NCBI GenBank assembly: GCA_019637615.1
Contig: JAHBVJ010000020.1
Location: 96,114 to 160,113 of the forward strand
Length of the DNA stretch: 64,000 bases
Reading direction: 5' to 3'
DNA from: Anaerolineae bacterium
Lineage (GTDB): Bacteria; Chloroflexota; Anaerolineae; Aggregatilineales; UBA2796
The position numbers and the translations under genes were made by a program. Shown in pieces: positions 52,782 to 62,131 of the stretch (position 1 is its first letter; each line of letters begins with the position of its first letter). The notes beneath the pieces were generated by a model. That model did not search any database and was not told where the DNA came from. It was given only the letters and a program-made list of their open reading frames with translations.

Positions 52782-53839
52782 CTACGCAAATACGTTGGCT
52801 CGGCTTCATCGGCACGCTGATGATTGCCATCGGCGTCGGGCTTGCCATCCTCAACGAACCAGCCCGTCAGACTGCCGCTTCAGAAAGTCTGCATGTGGCG
52901 ATGGTGAGCGAAGGCGCGGATATTTATGCGCAAAATTGTGTCGCCTGTCATGGTGCCAGCGGTGAAGGGATCGCGGCGTATCCTCCGCTGACAACGGCTG
53001 GCGCGCTGGATGCACAAATACTCTACAATACGATTGAGCGTGGACGCTATAACACGGCGATGGCAGCCTTTGGCGTCGAAGAAGGGGGCGTCCTCACCGG
53101 AGCACAGATTCAGAGCTTGGTGACGATGATCCAAGCTGGAACATGGGATGCAGTCGCCACGCGGGTTGCCGCGTTAGGGCTAACCCCGCCGCAGATCGTC
53201 GTCGCTGAAATTCCTGCCGAAACAATGGCGCAGGTAGCCGCGCTGCCGAATGGATCGGTACTGGCGACAGGGCTAACCGTGTATGCTGAAAACTGCGCGG
53301 CGTGCCACGGTGCTAACGGCGAAGGTTCATCGCTGGCACCCGCCTTAAACACCGATGAATTGCGCGTTCGCCTGAACGATGACGCCATCGCGCGCATCGT
53401 GCAAGAAGGTGTGCCGGGGACGCTGATGTCGTCTTGGTCGCGGGCGCTTACCTCCGAGCAGCAGCAAGCCGTTGTTACCTTGGTTAGCAATTGGGGCGAA
53501 TTGAACGCAGCGGGTGTCAAACTGCCTGTGATCGAATCCGCCGCGCTCGATACCAGTCCCCAGGCCGTCGCCAATGGACAGCGTTTATTCAGTCTACTAT
53601 GTACGCAATGTCACGGCGTGGATGGCTACGGTACGCAGATCGCGCCCGCGCTCAATAATCAGACTTTCTTGAGCCAGACTCCAAACGCTGCTATCCAGCA
53701 AATCATTTCGGGGGGTGTAACGGGCACCAACATGCCGGCGTGGGGCGGTTACCTGACCGATGCCGACATCGCCGCGATCACGGCTTACCTGCGCAGCTTG
53801 GAAGCGACGGCTCCTATCGTTGCACCAGCGCAACCGTAG
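52778..53839 (+). CDS. Tri-heme membrane-anchored cytochrome c
   Basis: The 353-residue protein has an N-terminal anchor (about residues 8-25) and three cytochrome c domains. Heme sites are CVACH (54-58), CAACH (173-177) and CTQCH (275-279), each in a GEG-A-P-L-type class I fold with a later Met. The middle and last domains have the LPE-like motif replaced. It should accept electrons from the Rieske protein at the outer face and pass them to a terminal oxidase. The tri-heme arrangement is longer than the mono-heme c of many bc complexes. Confidence 0.9.
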   Translation: MTTQIRWLGFIGTLMIAIGVGLAILNEPARQTAASESLHVAMVSEGADIYAQNCVACHGASGEGIAAYPPLTTAGALDAQILYNTIERGRYNTAMAAFGVEEGGVLTGAQIQSLVTMIQAGTWDAVATRVAALGLTPPQIVVAEIPAETMAQVAALPNGSVLATGLTVYAENCAACHGANGEGSSLAPALNTDELRVRLNDDAIARIVQEGVPGTLMSSWSRALTSEQQQAVVTLVSNWGELNAAGVKLPVIESAALDTSPQAVANGQRLFSLLCTQCHGVDGYGTQIAPALNNQTFLSQTPNAAIQQIISGGVTGTNMPAWGGYLTDADIAAITAYLRSLEATAPIVAPAQP

Positions 53840-53882
53840 CCGCTTATAATGAGGTGGAGCACATCGCAGAAAGGATGTCAGC

Positions 53883-54572
53883 ATGGCACACAAAATCTTA
53901 GTTGCCGACGATGAACAGCCAATTTTGGATACCGTGCGCACATATCTGATCGAGGCGGGACTTCAGGTCGTTACTGCCAAAAACGGGCGGGAGGCAGTGT
54001 TTGCCTTCCGCCACGAAAATCCGGCACTGGTCATCCTTGACGTGATGATGCCCGATATGGATGGTTGGGAGGCGGCGCGGCTCATTCGTAAAGAAAGCGC
54101 GGTGCCGCTCTTATTCCTGACGGCGCGGGTGGATGACATCGACCATGTAACGGGCTTGGAGATCGGTGCCGACGAGTACCTCACCAAACCGTTTAGCCCG
54201 CGTGTCTTGGTGGCGCATGTGCGCGCATTGCTGCGGCGAACATATGCGGATCTTGGCGCGGTCGCGCCAGTGTGGCAGGTTGGCGATCTGAGCGTTAACA
54301 GCGAAACCCATGTCGTTACCCGTGACGGCATTCGCATCGAACTGACACCAACCGAGTTCGAACTGCTCGCGACCTTGATCGCACGACCGGGGCGTGTATT
54401 CACCCGCGTAGAATTGTTGGATCGCTTGCAGGGGCAAAGCTTCGCCGCTTTTGAACGTGCCATTGATGTACATATCAAGAATTTGCGCGCCAAGATCGAA
54501 ATCGATCCGCGTGAGCCGCAGTATGTCGAGACTGTATTCGGTATCGGCTATCGGATGCGGGGGGAAGCGTGA
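53883..54572 (+). CDS. OmpR-family response regulator
   Basis: The 229-residue protein has a receiver domain with KILVADDEQ, the phosphoacceptor in LVILDVMMPDMDGWE and the Lys in YLTKPFSPR. The C-terminal winged helix has ELTPTEFELLATLI and VDVHIKNLRAKIE-type sequence (IDVHIKNLRAKIEID). It overlaps the histidine kinase start by four bases (GTGA). It lies 43 bases after the cytochrome c gene and may be in that operon. Confidence 0.94.
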   Translation: MAHKILVADDEQPILDTVRTYLIEAGLQVVTAKNGREAVFAFRHENPALVILDVMMPDMDGWEAARLIRKESAVPLLFLTARVDDIDHVTGLEIGADEYLTKPFSPRVLVAHVRALLRRTYADLGAVAPVWQVGDLSVNSETHVVTRDGIRIELTPTEFELLATLIARPGRVFTRVELLDRLQGQSFAAFERAIDVHIKNLRAKIEIDPREPQYVETVFGIGYRMRGEA

Positions 54573-55918
54573 AACGACTCTCAGTACGTTTGTCGTTGGC
54601 CTTCCTGCTCTCGGCTTGGATCGGGATCGGGGCAATGGTGCTGGTGGTGCAGCGCACGCTTGACGCGGGCTTTCGTCATTACATTACCACCCGCGACAGC
54701 GAAGCCAATCCAGAACAGATCACACGGCTGGAAAATTACTATGCGGCGAACGGCACTTGGACAGGTGCGAATACAGTCTTGACCGGACGTGGTACGGGCG
54801 TTAGCGGGGCAGGGCGCGGCGCAACCATCAGTGTTGCCGATCTAGAGGGTGTGATTGTCGTCTCCACGGACACAGCGCAGATAGGGACACCTCTCACCTC
54901 CGATGCACTCTCCACCGCGATCCCGCTGACCGTGAATGAGCAGCAAGTAGGTTGGCTCGTGCGGCAGTCGCCCGGCATTCAGGCGCTTGGGGCGGCGGAA
55001 GTTGCCTTCCTCGATGAGTCCAACCGCTGGCTTACGCTCGCTGGCCTCGGCGCGACGGCGCTGGCCTTACTGGTGGGTAGTGTCTTCGCGTGGACGTTAT
55101 CGCGTCCATTGCGCGAGTTGACTCATGCCGCTCGTGACCTTACTATCGGGCAGTTAGGGCGGCAGGTGGATATTCGCGGGACGCTCGAAGTCGATGCGCT
55201 GGCGGCGGAATTCAACACGATGTCAAAAGCCCTTGCGGAAGCCGAGGCTTTGCGTCAACGGATGGCAGCCGATGTCGCCCACGAACTGCGCACGCCCGTC
55301 AGCGTGCTGCGCGGACATCTGGAGGCGATGCTGGATGGCCTCTACCCGCTCGACAGTGCGCATGTCGCCGTTGCCCACGATCAAACCATTCATCTCGCGC
55401 GGTTAGTTGAAGATTTGCGGGTGCTCACGCTGGCAGAAGCCAGACAACTGCCTTTGGAACGCGCCCAGCTTGATCCCGTTGCGCTTGTGGAACAGGTGCT
55501 AGAGGCGTTCGAGCCATTGGCGTTGGATGGAAATATTCAGCTTAATCGTGCTATTCCCGCCAAGTTGCCGACTGTCGTTGGCGACATCACCCGACTGCGG
55601 CAAGTCCTATCCAATTTACTCACCAACGCCATGCGCCATACGCCTGCGGGTGGCGAGATCAAGGTTGAGATCGCGCCTGTAGCAGATTGTCTGCGCTTCA
55701 GCGTTGCCAATACGGGTAGCTGGTTGAGCACGACCGACGCGGCACGGGTCTTCCAACCATTTTTCCGCGCGAGGGCAGCCAGTGAAAAAGACAAAAGTGG
55801 CAGCGGCTTAGGGCTGGCGATCAGCTATGAGATTATTCGCTTGCATGGCGGCACGATGACGGTGGAAAGTCGTGATAACCGCGTCACATTCGAATTTACG
55901 CTGCCTTGTGGAGACTAG
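54569..55918 (+). CDS. HAMP-domain sensor histidine kinase
   Basis: The 449-residue protein has two membrane helices (about 8-28 and 155-180) around a periplasmic sensor loop, a HAMP domain (about 180-235), HisKA with MAADVAHELRTPVSVLRGH (His at about 240) and HATPase_c with LLTNAMRHTPAGG, VANTGSWL and GSGLGLAISYEIIRL. The start codon is GTG, coupled to the response regulator stop. Its signal is unknown; position between the bc operon and cydABDC suggests respiratory control, an inference. Confidence 0.92.
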   Translation: MKRLSVRLSLAFLLSAWIGIGAMVLVVQRTLDAGFRHYITTRDSEANPEQITRLENYYAANGTWTGANTVLTGRGTGVSGAGRGATISVADLEGVIVVSTDTAQIGTPLTSDALSTAIPLTVNEQQVGWLVRQSPGIQALGAAEVAFLDESNRWLTLAGLGATALALLVGSVFAWTLSRPLRELTHAARDLTIGQLGRQVDIRGTLEVDALAAEFNTMSKALAEAEALRQRMAADVAHELRTPVSVLRGHLEAMLDGLYPLDSAHVAVAHDQTIHLARLVEDLRVLTLAEARQLPLERAQLDPVALVEQVLEAFEPLALDGNIQLNRAIPAKLPTVVGDITRLRQVLSNLLTNAMRHTPAGGEIKVEIAPVADCLRFSVANTGSWLSTTDAARVFQPFFRARAASEKDKSGSGLGLAISYEIIRLHGGTMTVESRDNRVTFEFTLPCGD

Positions 55919-55946
55919 TGTCGTCCAAGGTGCGCCATTTTGTGAG

Positions 55947-57614
55947 TCATCGAATCTTAGTCAGCCGATGCTGCTCGACTCGATAGACGTGTTCGACGCG
56001 TTCCAGCAGCGTTCGTCGGTGTGTCAGCAGGATTAACGTGCGCTCTGCCAGTACATCAAACATGGTCGTCAGGATGGCGCGTTCGGTGGTGGTGTCTAGA
56101 TAGGCGGTTGGTTCGTCCAGCACGACGATAGGCGCATTGGTAAGCAATACGCGTGCCAGCGCAATCCGGCGGCGCTCTCCCCCACTCAGAGTCGCGCCAT
56201 TTTCTCCGACGAGTGTATCGTAGCCATCTGGCTGTTGCGCGACAAATTCAGCGAGCTGCGCTTTCTCCGCCGCCGCGATCACCGCCGCGTCACTTGCGGT
56301 CGGTTGTGCGATGCGAATGTTGTCCAAGATGCTGGTGTTGAACAAATACGTTTGCTGCGAAAGCACGGCGATCAGTCCCCGCGCCGTCGTCTGAGGCAGC
56401 ATATTCAGTTCGACGCCGCCAATCCGGATGCTGCCCGCCGAATATTCCCAGAATCGCGCCAGTAAGTTGACCAATGTGGATTTACCTGAACCGCTGCTGC
56501 CCAGAATCGCGATATGTTCACCTTGCGGAACCGTGAAATCAAGCTGATCGAAGACGGGGACGCTTGGTGATGCATACTGGAATGTCAGCCCCGAAATCAC
56601 GAGGTCGAATGTGGTCGGCGGATCGGCGGGATGGGCAGGGTCAACGACGACTGGTGTGGCATGAGTAACATCGATCAGGCGTTGCGCAGCATTCACCGAG
56701 ACAATCCCGTGACGCGCGGCATCCGTCAGCGGCATGACGGCCTCGAACGCGGCAAAGGTGCCGAGTGTCAACATAGCGAGAAAGATTCCGTCCACATAGG
56801 GCAGTGCCGAGACGAGCACCGCCAGCGCCGCGCCATTCACCAGTACGGCGAGTGCGCCAGTGCTGACGCTCTCCACCAGAGTAAGCCGTTGTTGTAAAAC
56901 GGCGGTGGTATCGGACAGCGTTTCGAGACTGGTGGTGCGCTCATCCTCAAGGCCATAAGCGAGGATGTCGGCTATGCCTTGGATGTTGTCGATCAGGGCA
57001 GTGTTCAACTTGGCACGGTTGTCGATCAGGGCGCGTCCCACAGATTGACTCTGTCGTTCCGCGTACAGTGGCAGCGCTATTCCCGTGATCAGCAGGAACA
57101 CCAGCATAGTGAACGCCGTCAGCCAGTTGAACGCCGCGAACAGCACAATCACCGCCACCGCCGTCACCAGCGCGACCACTGGCGGCGCAATTGCCCGCAG
57201 ATAAATCTCTTGCAGCGAACCTACATCCGCGACCACGCGCCCTAGCAAGTCGCCTGTCTGGAACTTTGATAGCCGCGCGGGCGCTAACGGCTCGATGGCG
57301 CGGTAGAAATCTACCCGCAGCTTCGCCAGCACACGAAAGGTCGTATTGTGCGATACCAACCGCTCCAGATAGCGAAAGCCCGCGCGCGAAATGCCGAAAA
57401 AGCGTACTGCCACAATCGATACGCCTAGATCAGCGATAGATGGTTGCAGCGCGCATTTCGAGATCAGCCATGCCGAGGTCATCATCAGACCGATACTGCT
57501 GGCAACGGTCAGCACCCCAAGCAGCATGGAAAGCAGTACACCGCGCCAGAACGGACGCAGCACCGACATCAGCAGGGTCGTCAATGACCTAATCGGTTTC
57601 GTCATCTTGCTCAA
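55947..57614 (-). CDS. cydC: CydC-type ABC exporter subunit
   Basis: The 555-residue protein has an ABC transmembrane domain (about 25-310) and an ATPase domain with Walker A GSSGSGKST, Q-loop SQQTYLFN, signature LSGGERRR and Walker B IVVLDEP. CydDC exports reduced thiols (cysteine, glutathione) and is needed to assemble cytochrome bd. It overlaps cydD by 26 bases. An alternative ATG lies three codons in (57605). Last gene in cydABDC. Confidence 0.92.
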   Translation of the reverse strand: MSKMTKPIRSLTTLLMSVLRPFWRGVLLSMLLGVLTVASSIGLMMTSAWLISKCALQPSIADLGVSIVAVRFFGISRAGFRYLERLVSHNTTFRVLAKLRVDFYRAIEPLAPARLSKFQTGDLLGRVVADVGSLQEIYLRAIAPPVVALVTAVAVIVLFAAFNWLTAFTMLVFLLITGIALPLYAERQSQSVGRALIDNRAKLNTALIDNIQGIADILAYGLEDERTTSLETLSDTTAVLQQRLTLVESVSTGALAVLVNGAALAVLVSALPYVDGIFLAMLTLGTFAAFEAVMPLTDAARHGIVSVNAAQRLIDVTHATPVVVDPAHPADPPTTFDLVISGLTFQYASPSVPVFDQLDFTVPQGEHIAILGSSGSGKSTLVNLLARFWEYSAGSIRIGGVELNMLPQTTARGLIAVLSQQTYLFNTSILDNIRIAQPTASDAAVIAAAEKAQLAEFVAQQPDGYDTLVGENGATLSGGERRRIALARVLLTNAPIVVLDEPTAYLDTTTERAILTTMFDVLAERTLILLTHRRTLLERVEHVYRVEQHRLTKIR

Positions 57615-59295
57615 CCATCCGGCGATAGAGGCCGTTCAGCGCCATTAACGTCTCGTGCGTGCCCTGCTCAACGATCCGCCCGTTATCCAAGACCACGATC
57701 AAATCTGCATGTGTGACCGTTTTGAGGCGATGGGCAATCAAAATCAGCGTTTTATCACGCATTTGATCGAGCGCCTGTACGATCTCGCCCTCGGCGGCGA
57801 CATCGAGCTGTGCGGTGGCTTCGTCCAACAGCAAGATCGGCGCGTCGCGACAGAAGGCGCGTGCTAAGGCGATACGCTGCGCTTGACCACCACTCAGATT
57901 TGCGCCGTGTTCTTCGCATAGCGTATCGTAGCCTTGCGGCAACTGCCGGATAAACGCGTCGGCGCTGGCTACCTGCGCGGCGGGAATCACCGTCTCCAGC
58001 GGGGCATCCCGCTTACCCATGCGGATATTTTCCGCAATCGATGTCGTGAACAAGTGCGGCTTCTGCCCGACCCATCCAATCTGCTGCCGCCATGCCGCCG
58101 CGTCCATCGCTTGCAGATCGACCCCGCCGACTGTGATTCGGCCTTCCGTTGGCTGGACGAACCGCAGCAACAGTGATGCCAATGTGCTTTTCCCGCTGCC
58201 GCTCTTGCCCACGATGGCGACATGCTTGCCACGCGGAATTTCCAGCGTGATTCCAGCGAGCACGACACGATCTCCATAAGCAAATTGCACATTGTCTAAC
58301 CGCAGCTTCAAATCGTCGGGGACAGGGAGCGGTCCGGTTGACTCAGGCAGCGGCGACTCGAGTATCACTGAGAGACGCGTAGCCGCGCCTTTGCCTTCCG
58401 CGCCGCTGTGGAAATGCGTGCCGAGTGTGCGCAGCGGTTGATAATAATCCGGTGCGAGGATCAGCAAAAATAACGCTTGCTCAAAGGCGATTTGCCCGTG
58501 CAGCAGGCGCAGACCGATCTCGACGGCGACAATTGCCACACTCAGAGTCGCCAGCAGTTCCAGCGTGAACGCGGACAGGAACGCCACCCGCAGCACCTTC
58601 ATTGTTGCTTCACGGAATCGATCGCTGACTCGCGCGATAGTCTCGGTCTGGTGGTCGCTGCGATTGAATAACTTCAGCGTGGGCAAGCCCTGCATCACGT
58701 CCAGAAAATGGGCGCTCAAGAACGACATTTCCTCGTATTGTCCCCGCGCCAAGGCTCCCGCCGCCATGCCGATCAGCGCCATGAAGAATGGAATTAACGG
58801 CGCAGTGACGAGCATGATGATGAACGTCAGGCCGTCGATGGGCAGTACCACCGCCAGAAACACCAACGGGACAAGAATCGCGGCGACGGCGCTGGGGATA
58901 TATCGGCGATAATAGGCATCAAGAGCTTCGATGCCTTCGGTAACGGCGTTGCTTAGTTCACCGCTGCGTTCATTGGCGGTGTAGGCGGGGCCGAGGGTCG
59001 TAAGGTGCGCCACCACGCGCTTCCGTAACTGCTGTTTGATGCGGATCGCCAGCGTTCCGGCTGCGTAGGTGCTGGCTCCTGTCAGCAGCGCCCGCAGCAG
59101 GATTTCACCTGCCAGCACCGCGAACCAGAGCCATAATCCGTCAAGAGGTGTTCTTTGTAGAAAAGCCAGATTGATGATCCGCGCCAGTAGCGCTGCTTGA
59201 ACGACGACGATCACGCCAGCGGCGGTAGCCAGCGTGATCGTCCCATACAGCAGAAATCGGTTTTGCTTGGCTTGCTGCCAGAGCCATTTATCCAT
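57589..59295 (-). CDS. cydD: CydD-type ABC exporter subunit
   Basis: The 568-residue protein has six membrane helices and an ATPase domain with Walker A GKSGSGKST, Q-loop VGQKPHLF, signature LSGGQAQR and Walker B ILLLDEA. It pairs with CydC as the heterodimeric thiol exporter. The start is three bases after the cydB stop. The order A-B-D-C is normal. Confidence 0.92.
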   Translation of the reverse strand: MDKWLWQQAKQNRFLLYGTITLATAAGVIVVVQAALLARIINLAFLQRTPLDGLWLWFAVLAGEILLRALLTGASTYAAGTLAIRIKQQLRKRVVAHLTTLGPAYTANERSGELSNAVTEGIEALDAYYRRYIPSAVAAILVPLVFLAVVLPIDGLTFIIMLVTAPLIPFFMALIGMAAGALARGQYEEMSFLSAHFLDVMQGLPTLKLFNRSDHQTETIARVSDRFREATMKVLRVAFLSAFTLELLATLSVAIVAVEIGLRLLHGQIAFEQALFLLILAPDYYQPLRTLGTHFHSGAEGKGAATRLSVILESPLPESTGPLPVPDDLKLRLDNVQFAYGDRVVLAGITLEIPRGKHVAIVGKSGSGKSTLASLLLRFVQPTEGRITVGGVDLQAMDAAAWRQQIGWVGQKPHLFTTSIAENIRMGKRDAPLETVIPAAQVASADAFIRQLPQGYDTLCEEHGANLSGGQAQRIALARAFCRDAPILLLDEATAQLDVAAEGEIVQALDQMRDKTLILIAHRLKTVTHADLIVVLDNGRIVEQGTHETLMALNGLYRRMVEQDDETD

Positions 59296-59298
59296 GCG

Positions 59299-60324
59299 CT
59301 AGTATTCGAGGTGACTTGCCAGCGTCAGTCGTTTGCGGAAGATGTAGTACGTCCAACCTTGATACAGCAGCACAATTGGCACCAGCGTCAGCGCGATCAC
59401 CGTCATCACCGACAGCGTGTATTCGCTGGACGAGGCGTTGTAGATGGTCAGACTATAAGCCGGATCGAGCGTGGACGGCATCACGCGCGGGAACAAAATC
59501 CCGAAGATCAAGACCGTCACCGCGAGGATCGTTAGGCTGATGCCACCAAACGCGAGGCCGTAGCGCTTCCGGTAGACGTTGAAGCCCGCCCACAGCAGAG
59601 CAAGGACGGCGAATAGCAATGCGCACATCTTCAACACGAGATTCTGTTCCGCGAACAGATCCGTTTGCGACGCGCTAAACGCCACGAACAGCACAATCAC
59701 CGCCGTGACGGGCAGCCACAGCCAACGCGCTACCTGAGCAGCGCGCTCACGGATGACGCCATCTACCTTGAGTTCGAGGAACAAGGCTCCATGCAGGATG
59801 AACAGTGTCAGCGTCACGACGCCGCCAAGCAGCGCATATGGATTCAGCAGATCGAAGAACGATCCGACATAGTTCATCTTGGCGTCGATGGCGACCCCGT
59901 GAAGGATGTTCCCGAAGGCCACGCCCCATAACAGCGCAGGCAGAAAACTGCCGATGAAGATCGACCAATCCCACAGCTTCCGCCATGTCGGGTTGTCGTC
60001 TTTGCTGCGGAACTCAAAGGCGACCCCGCGCAAAATCAGCGCGATGAGGATCAGGAACAAAGCGAGGTAGAAGCCGCTGAACAGCGTGGCATACCAGTTC
60101 GGGAAAGCGGCAAACATCGCGCCGCCAGCCGTCAGCAGCCACACTTCGTTGCCATCCCATACCGGGCCGATGCTGTTGATGATGGTGCGCCGCTCATTAT
60201 CATTTTTGCCAAGGAACGGCAGCAGTATCCCGACTCCGTAGTCGAACCCTTCGAGGAATAAAAATCCGGCGAACAGTACGCCGATCAAGATGAACCATAA
60301 GGTTTGGAGTGTTTCCCAGTTCAT
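59299..60324 (-). CDS. cydB: Cytochrome bd oxidase subunit II
   Basis: The chosen start is ATG 60324 with TTGAGG upstream, giving 341 residues. It shows the CydB signatures LFLEGFDYGVGILLPFLG, INSIGPVWDGNEVWLLTAGGA (one gap) and FPNWYATLFSGFYLAL. Eight or more membrane helices. With CydA it forms the quinol-oxidising high-affinity terminal oxidase. It begins eight bases after cydA. Confidence 0.94.
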   Translation of the reverse strand: MNWETLQTLWFILIGVLFAGFLFLEGFDYGVGILLPFLGKNDNERRTIINSIGPVWDGNEVWLLTAGGAMFAAFPNWYATLFSGFYLALFLILIALILRGVAFEFRSKDDNPTWRKLWDWSIFIGSFLPALLWGVAFGNILHGVAIDAKMNYVGSFFDLLNPYALLGGVVTLTLFILHGALFLELKVDGVIRERAAQVARWLWLPVTAVIVLFVAFSASQTDLFAEQNLVLKMCALLFAVLALLWAGFNVYRKRYGLAFGGISLTILAVTVLIFGILFPRVMPSTLDPAYSLTIYNASSSEYTLSVMTVIALTLVPIVLLYQGWTYYIFRKRLTLASHLEY

Positions 60325-60331
60325 GATGGCC

Positions 60332-61741
60332 TCAATATGCACCCTTTAGACGCGATTGTTTCGGAGTTGGAGCGTCCTTGCTTGGGACGGGTTCTTCTTC
60401 ACCGACCCCTGCGCGGGCGAACTTTTGCAGCAAATAGATGTCTGCCACCATCAACGCACCATACACCAGCGTGAATCCGATCAGCGAAATCAGCAGCATC
60501 GCCGGAGTCACATTGGGCGAAATGGCCTGATCGATCCGCATCAGGCCGAACACGATCCACGGTTGACGACCAACTTCGGTCAAAATCCAGCCTGTCGAGT
60601 TCGCGAGATACGGCAAAATAATCGCGGGCATGAGCACTAACAAGAACCAGCGCACCTTGGGCAGTCGGTTTGTGTAACTGAACAGCAGGCCGAGTAAACC
60701 GAGCGCGAACATCAGCACACCCGCTCCCACCATCGCGCGGAAGCTCCAATAAGTGAGCCAAATCGCGGGCGGGACGTAATCTCCCGGCCCATACTTCTGC
60801 TCATATTCCGCCTGAAGTTCATTGATCCCGTGTACGAGTCCGTCGGTTGTGTTGTAGGTCAAAAAGCTCAACAACGAGGGGATGCGGATGTTAATGATCG
60901 ACGTGCGATCCGCTTCGTTGCCGATCTGGAAGAAGGACAGTGAGGCAGGCGACTCGGAATTCCATAATCCTTCTGCCGCCGCGAGCTTCATCGGCTGATA
61001 ATTTTCCATGTGTTGGCCTTGCAAGTGCCCGAACACCATCGTGCCAAGCACCGCCACCGTGCCGATGATCAGCGAGATGCGCGCTGACGCTGTGAACACC
61101 GCCATATTGGTTGAGCGGTTTCGCAGCAAATGGTAGGCGCTGATGCCGAGGATGAAAAAGGCGGCAGTCGTCAGGCCACCCAACACGACATGAGGCCATT
61201 GCAGCAGCACGTTCGGGTTCGTGATGACGGCGATAAAATCGGTCATCTCGGCGCGACCATTGGCGGCGATCTTGTAGCCTACAGGATTCTGCATGAACGA
61301 GTTCGCCACCAGAATCCAGAAAGCAGAAAGGTTGGATGACAGCGCCACCAGCCAGATCGCGGCTAAATGTAGCGGTTTGCTGATTTTGTCCCAACCGAAA
61401 ATCCAGATGCCCAAGAAGGTCGATTCGAGGAAAAAGGCGGCTAACGCTTCAATTGCCAGCGGCGCACCGAAAATATCCCCGACAAATCGCGAATATTCCG
61501 ACCAGTTCATTCCGAACTGGAATTCTTGGACGATACCCGTGACGACGCCCATCGCAAAATTGATGAGCAGGAGTTTCCCCCAGAATTTGGTCATCTGCTT
61601 GTATTTGTCGCTGCCCGTGCGGACGTAAGCTGTTTGCATCAGGGCGACGATAATGGAAAGGCCGATGCTCAGAGGGACGAAGAAGAAGTGGTAAATAGTG
61701 GTGATACCAAATTGTAAACGTGCGAGGGTTATCGTATCCAT
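60332..61741 (-). CDS. cydA: Cytochrome bd oxidase subunit I
   Basis: ATG 61741 matches the family start MDTITLARLQFGITTIYHFFF; upstream in-frame ATG 61771 adds an unlikely leader. The 469-residue protein has the heme His in TIYHFFFVPLSIG, the FGMNWSEYSRFVGDIFG quinol/heme region, and GRQPWIVFGLMRIDQA. The Q-loop is short, as in many non-enterobacterial enzymes. It carries hemes b558, b595 and d. It heads cydABDC; a CRP/FNR-like palindrome lies about 100 bases upstream. Confidence 0.95.
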   Translation of the reverse strand: MDTITLARLQFGITTIYHFFFVPLSIGLSIIVALMQTAYVRTGSDKYKQMTKFWGKLLLINFAMGVVTGIVQEFQFGMNWSEYSRFVGDIFGAPLAIEALAAFFLESTFLGIWIFGWDKISKPLHLAAIWLVALSSNLSAFWILVANSFMQNPVGYKIAANGRAEMTDFIAVITNPNVLLQWPHVVLGGLTTAAFFILGISAYHLLRNRSTNMAVFTASARISLIIGTVAVLGTMVFGHLQGQHMENYQPMKLAAAEGLWNSESPASLSFFQIGNEADRTSIINIRIPSLLSFLTYNTTDGLVHGINELQAEYEQKYGPGDYVPPAIWLTYWSFRAMVGAGVLMFALGLLGLLFSYTNRLPKVRWFLLVLMPAIILPYLANSTGWILTEVGRQPWIVFGLMRIDQAISPNVTPAMLLISLIGFTLVYGALMVADIYLLQKFARAGVGEEEPVPSKDAPTPKQSRLKGAY

Positions 61742-61841
61742 ATAGTTGTCGATTCTTCGTGACCATGTCACGAAACGTTATCAATAGCGCAATTGTCATC
61801 CCCGCGCATAAATCTTGCCAGTTATTTAAGACGGGGAATCT

Positions 61842-61858
61842 GATGATCTAGATCACAT
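61842..61858 (-). promoter_or_regulatory. CRP/FNR-type palindrome upstream of cydA
   Basis: The core TGATCT-AGATCA (61844-61855) is a perfect 12-base palindrome. Read on the minus strand it gives TGTGA-TCTAGA-TCATC, matching the CRP/FNR-family half-site spacing (TGTGA-N6-TCACA) with eight of ten core bases. It is centred about 108 bases before the cydA ATG. Oxygen control of cydABDC by a CRP/FNR-family factor is typical. Confidence 0.55.
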
Positions 61859-61918
61859 CAAGCGATGTTGTTCAGTCATTTTTACGCTGACACACGGTCA
61901 GCATTTGCGATTCAATCC

Positions 61919-62119
61919 TCAGGTTCCACCGGACGCAGGTAGCGTTGGCAGCATCGCATTGCTATGCGTTTGCACGCCGTTCAAGGCGACCTTGGATAGT
62001 TTCCGCTTCGGATGGGTACTGCCGCATGTAGGACAGGTCGTCTTGTCAGCATCCGCGATGGAGACCCGTTTTTCAAACGCAGCCCCACACGCCGGACATT
62101 CATATTCGTAGATTGGCAA
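61919..62119 (-). CDS. FmdB-family zinc-ribbon protein
   Basis: The 66-residue protein starts MPIYEYECPACGAAFEKR, with CPAC and CPTC knuckles that bind zinc. Members are small regulatory or putative metal-handling proteins, typically 60-110 residues. It is the last gene of the minus-strand TauE/MBL-rhodanese operon, 12 bases after the previous stop. Confidence 0.85.
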   Translation of the reverse strand: MPIYEYECPACGAAFEKRVSIADADKTTCPTCGSTHPKRKLSKVALNGVQTHSNAMLPTLPASGGT

Positions 62120-62131
62120 GGGGATACGCTC

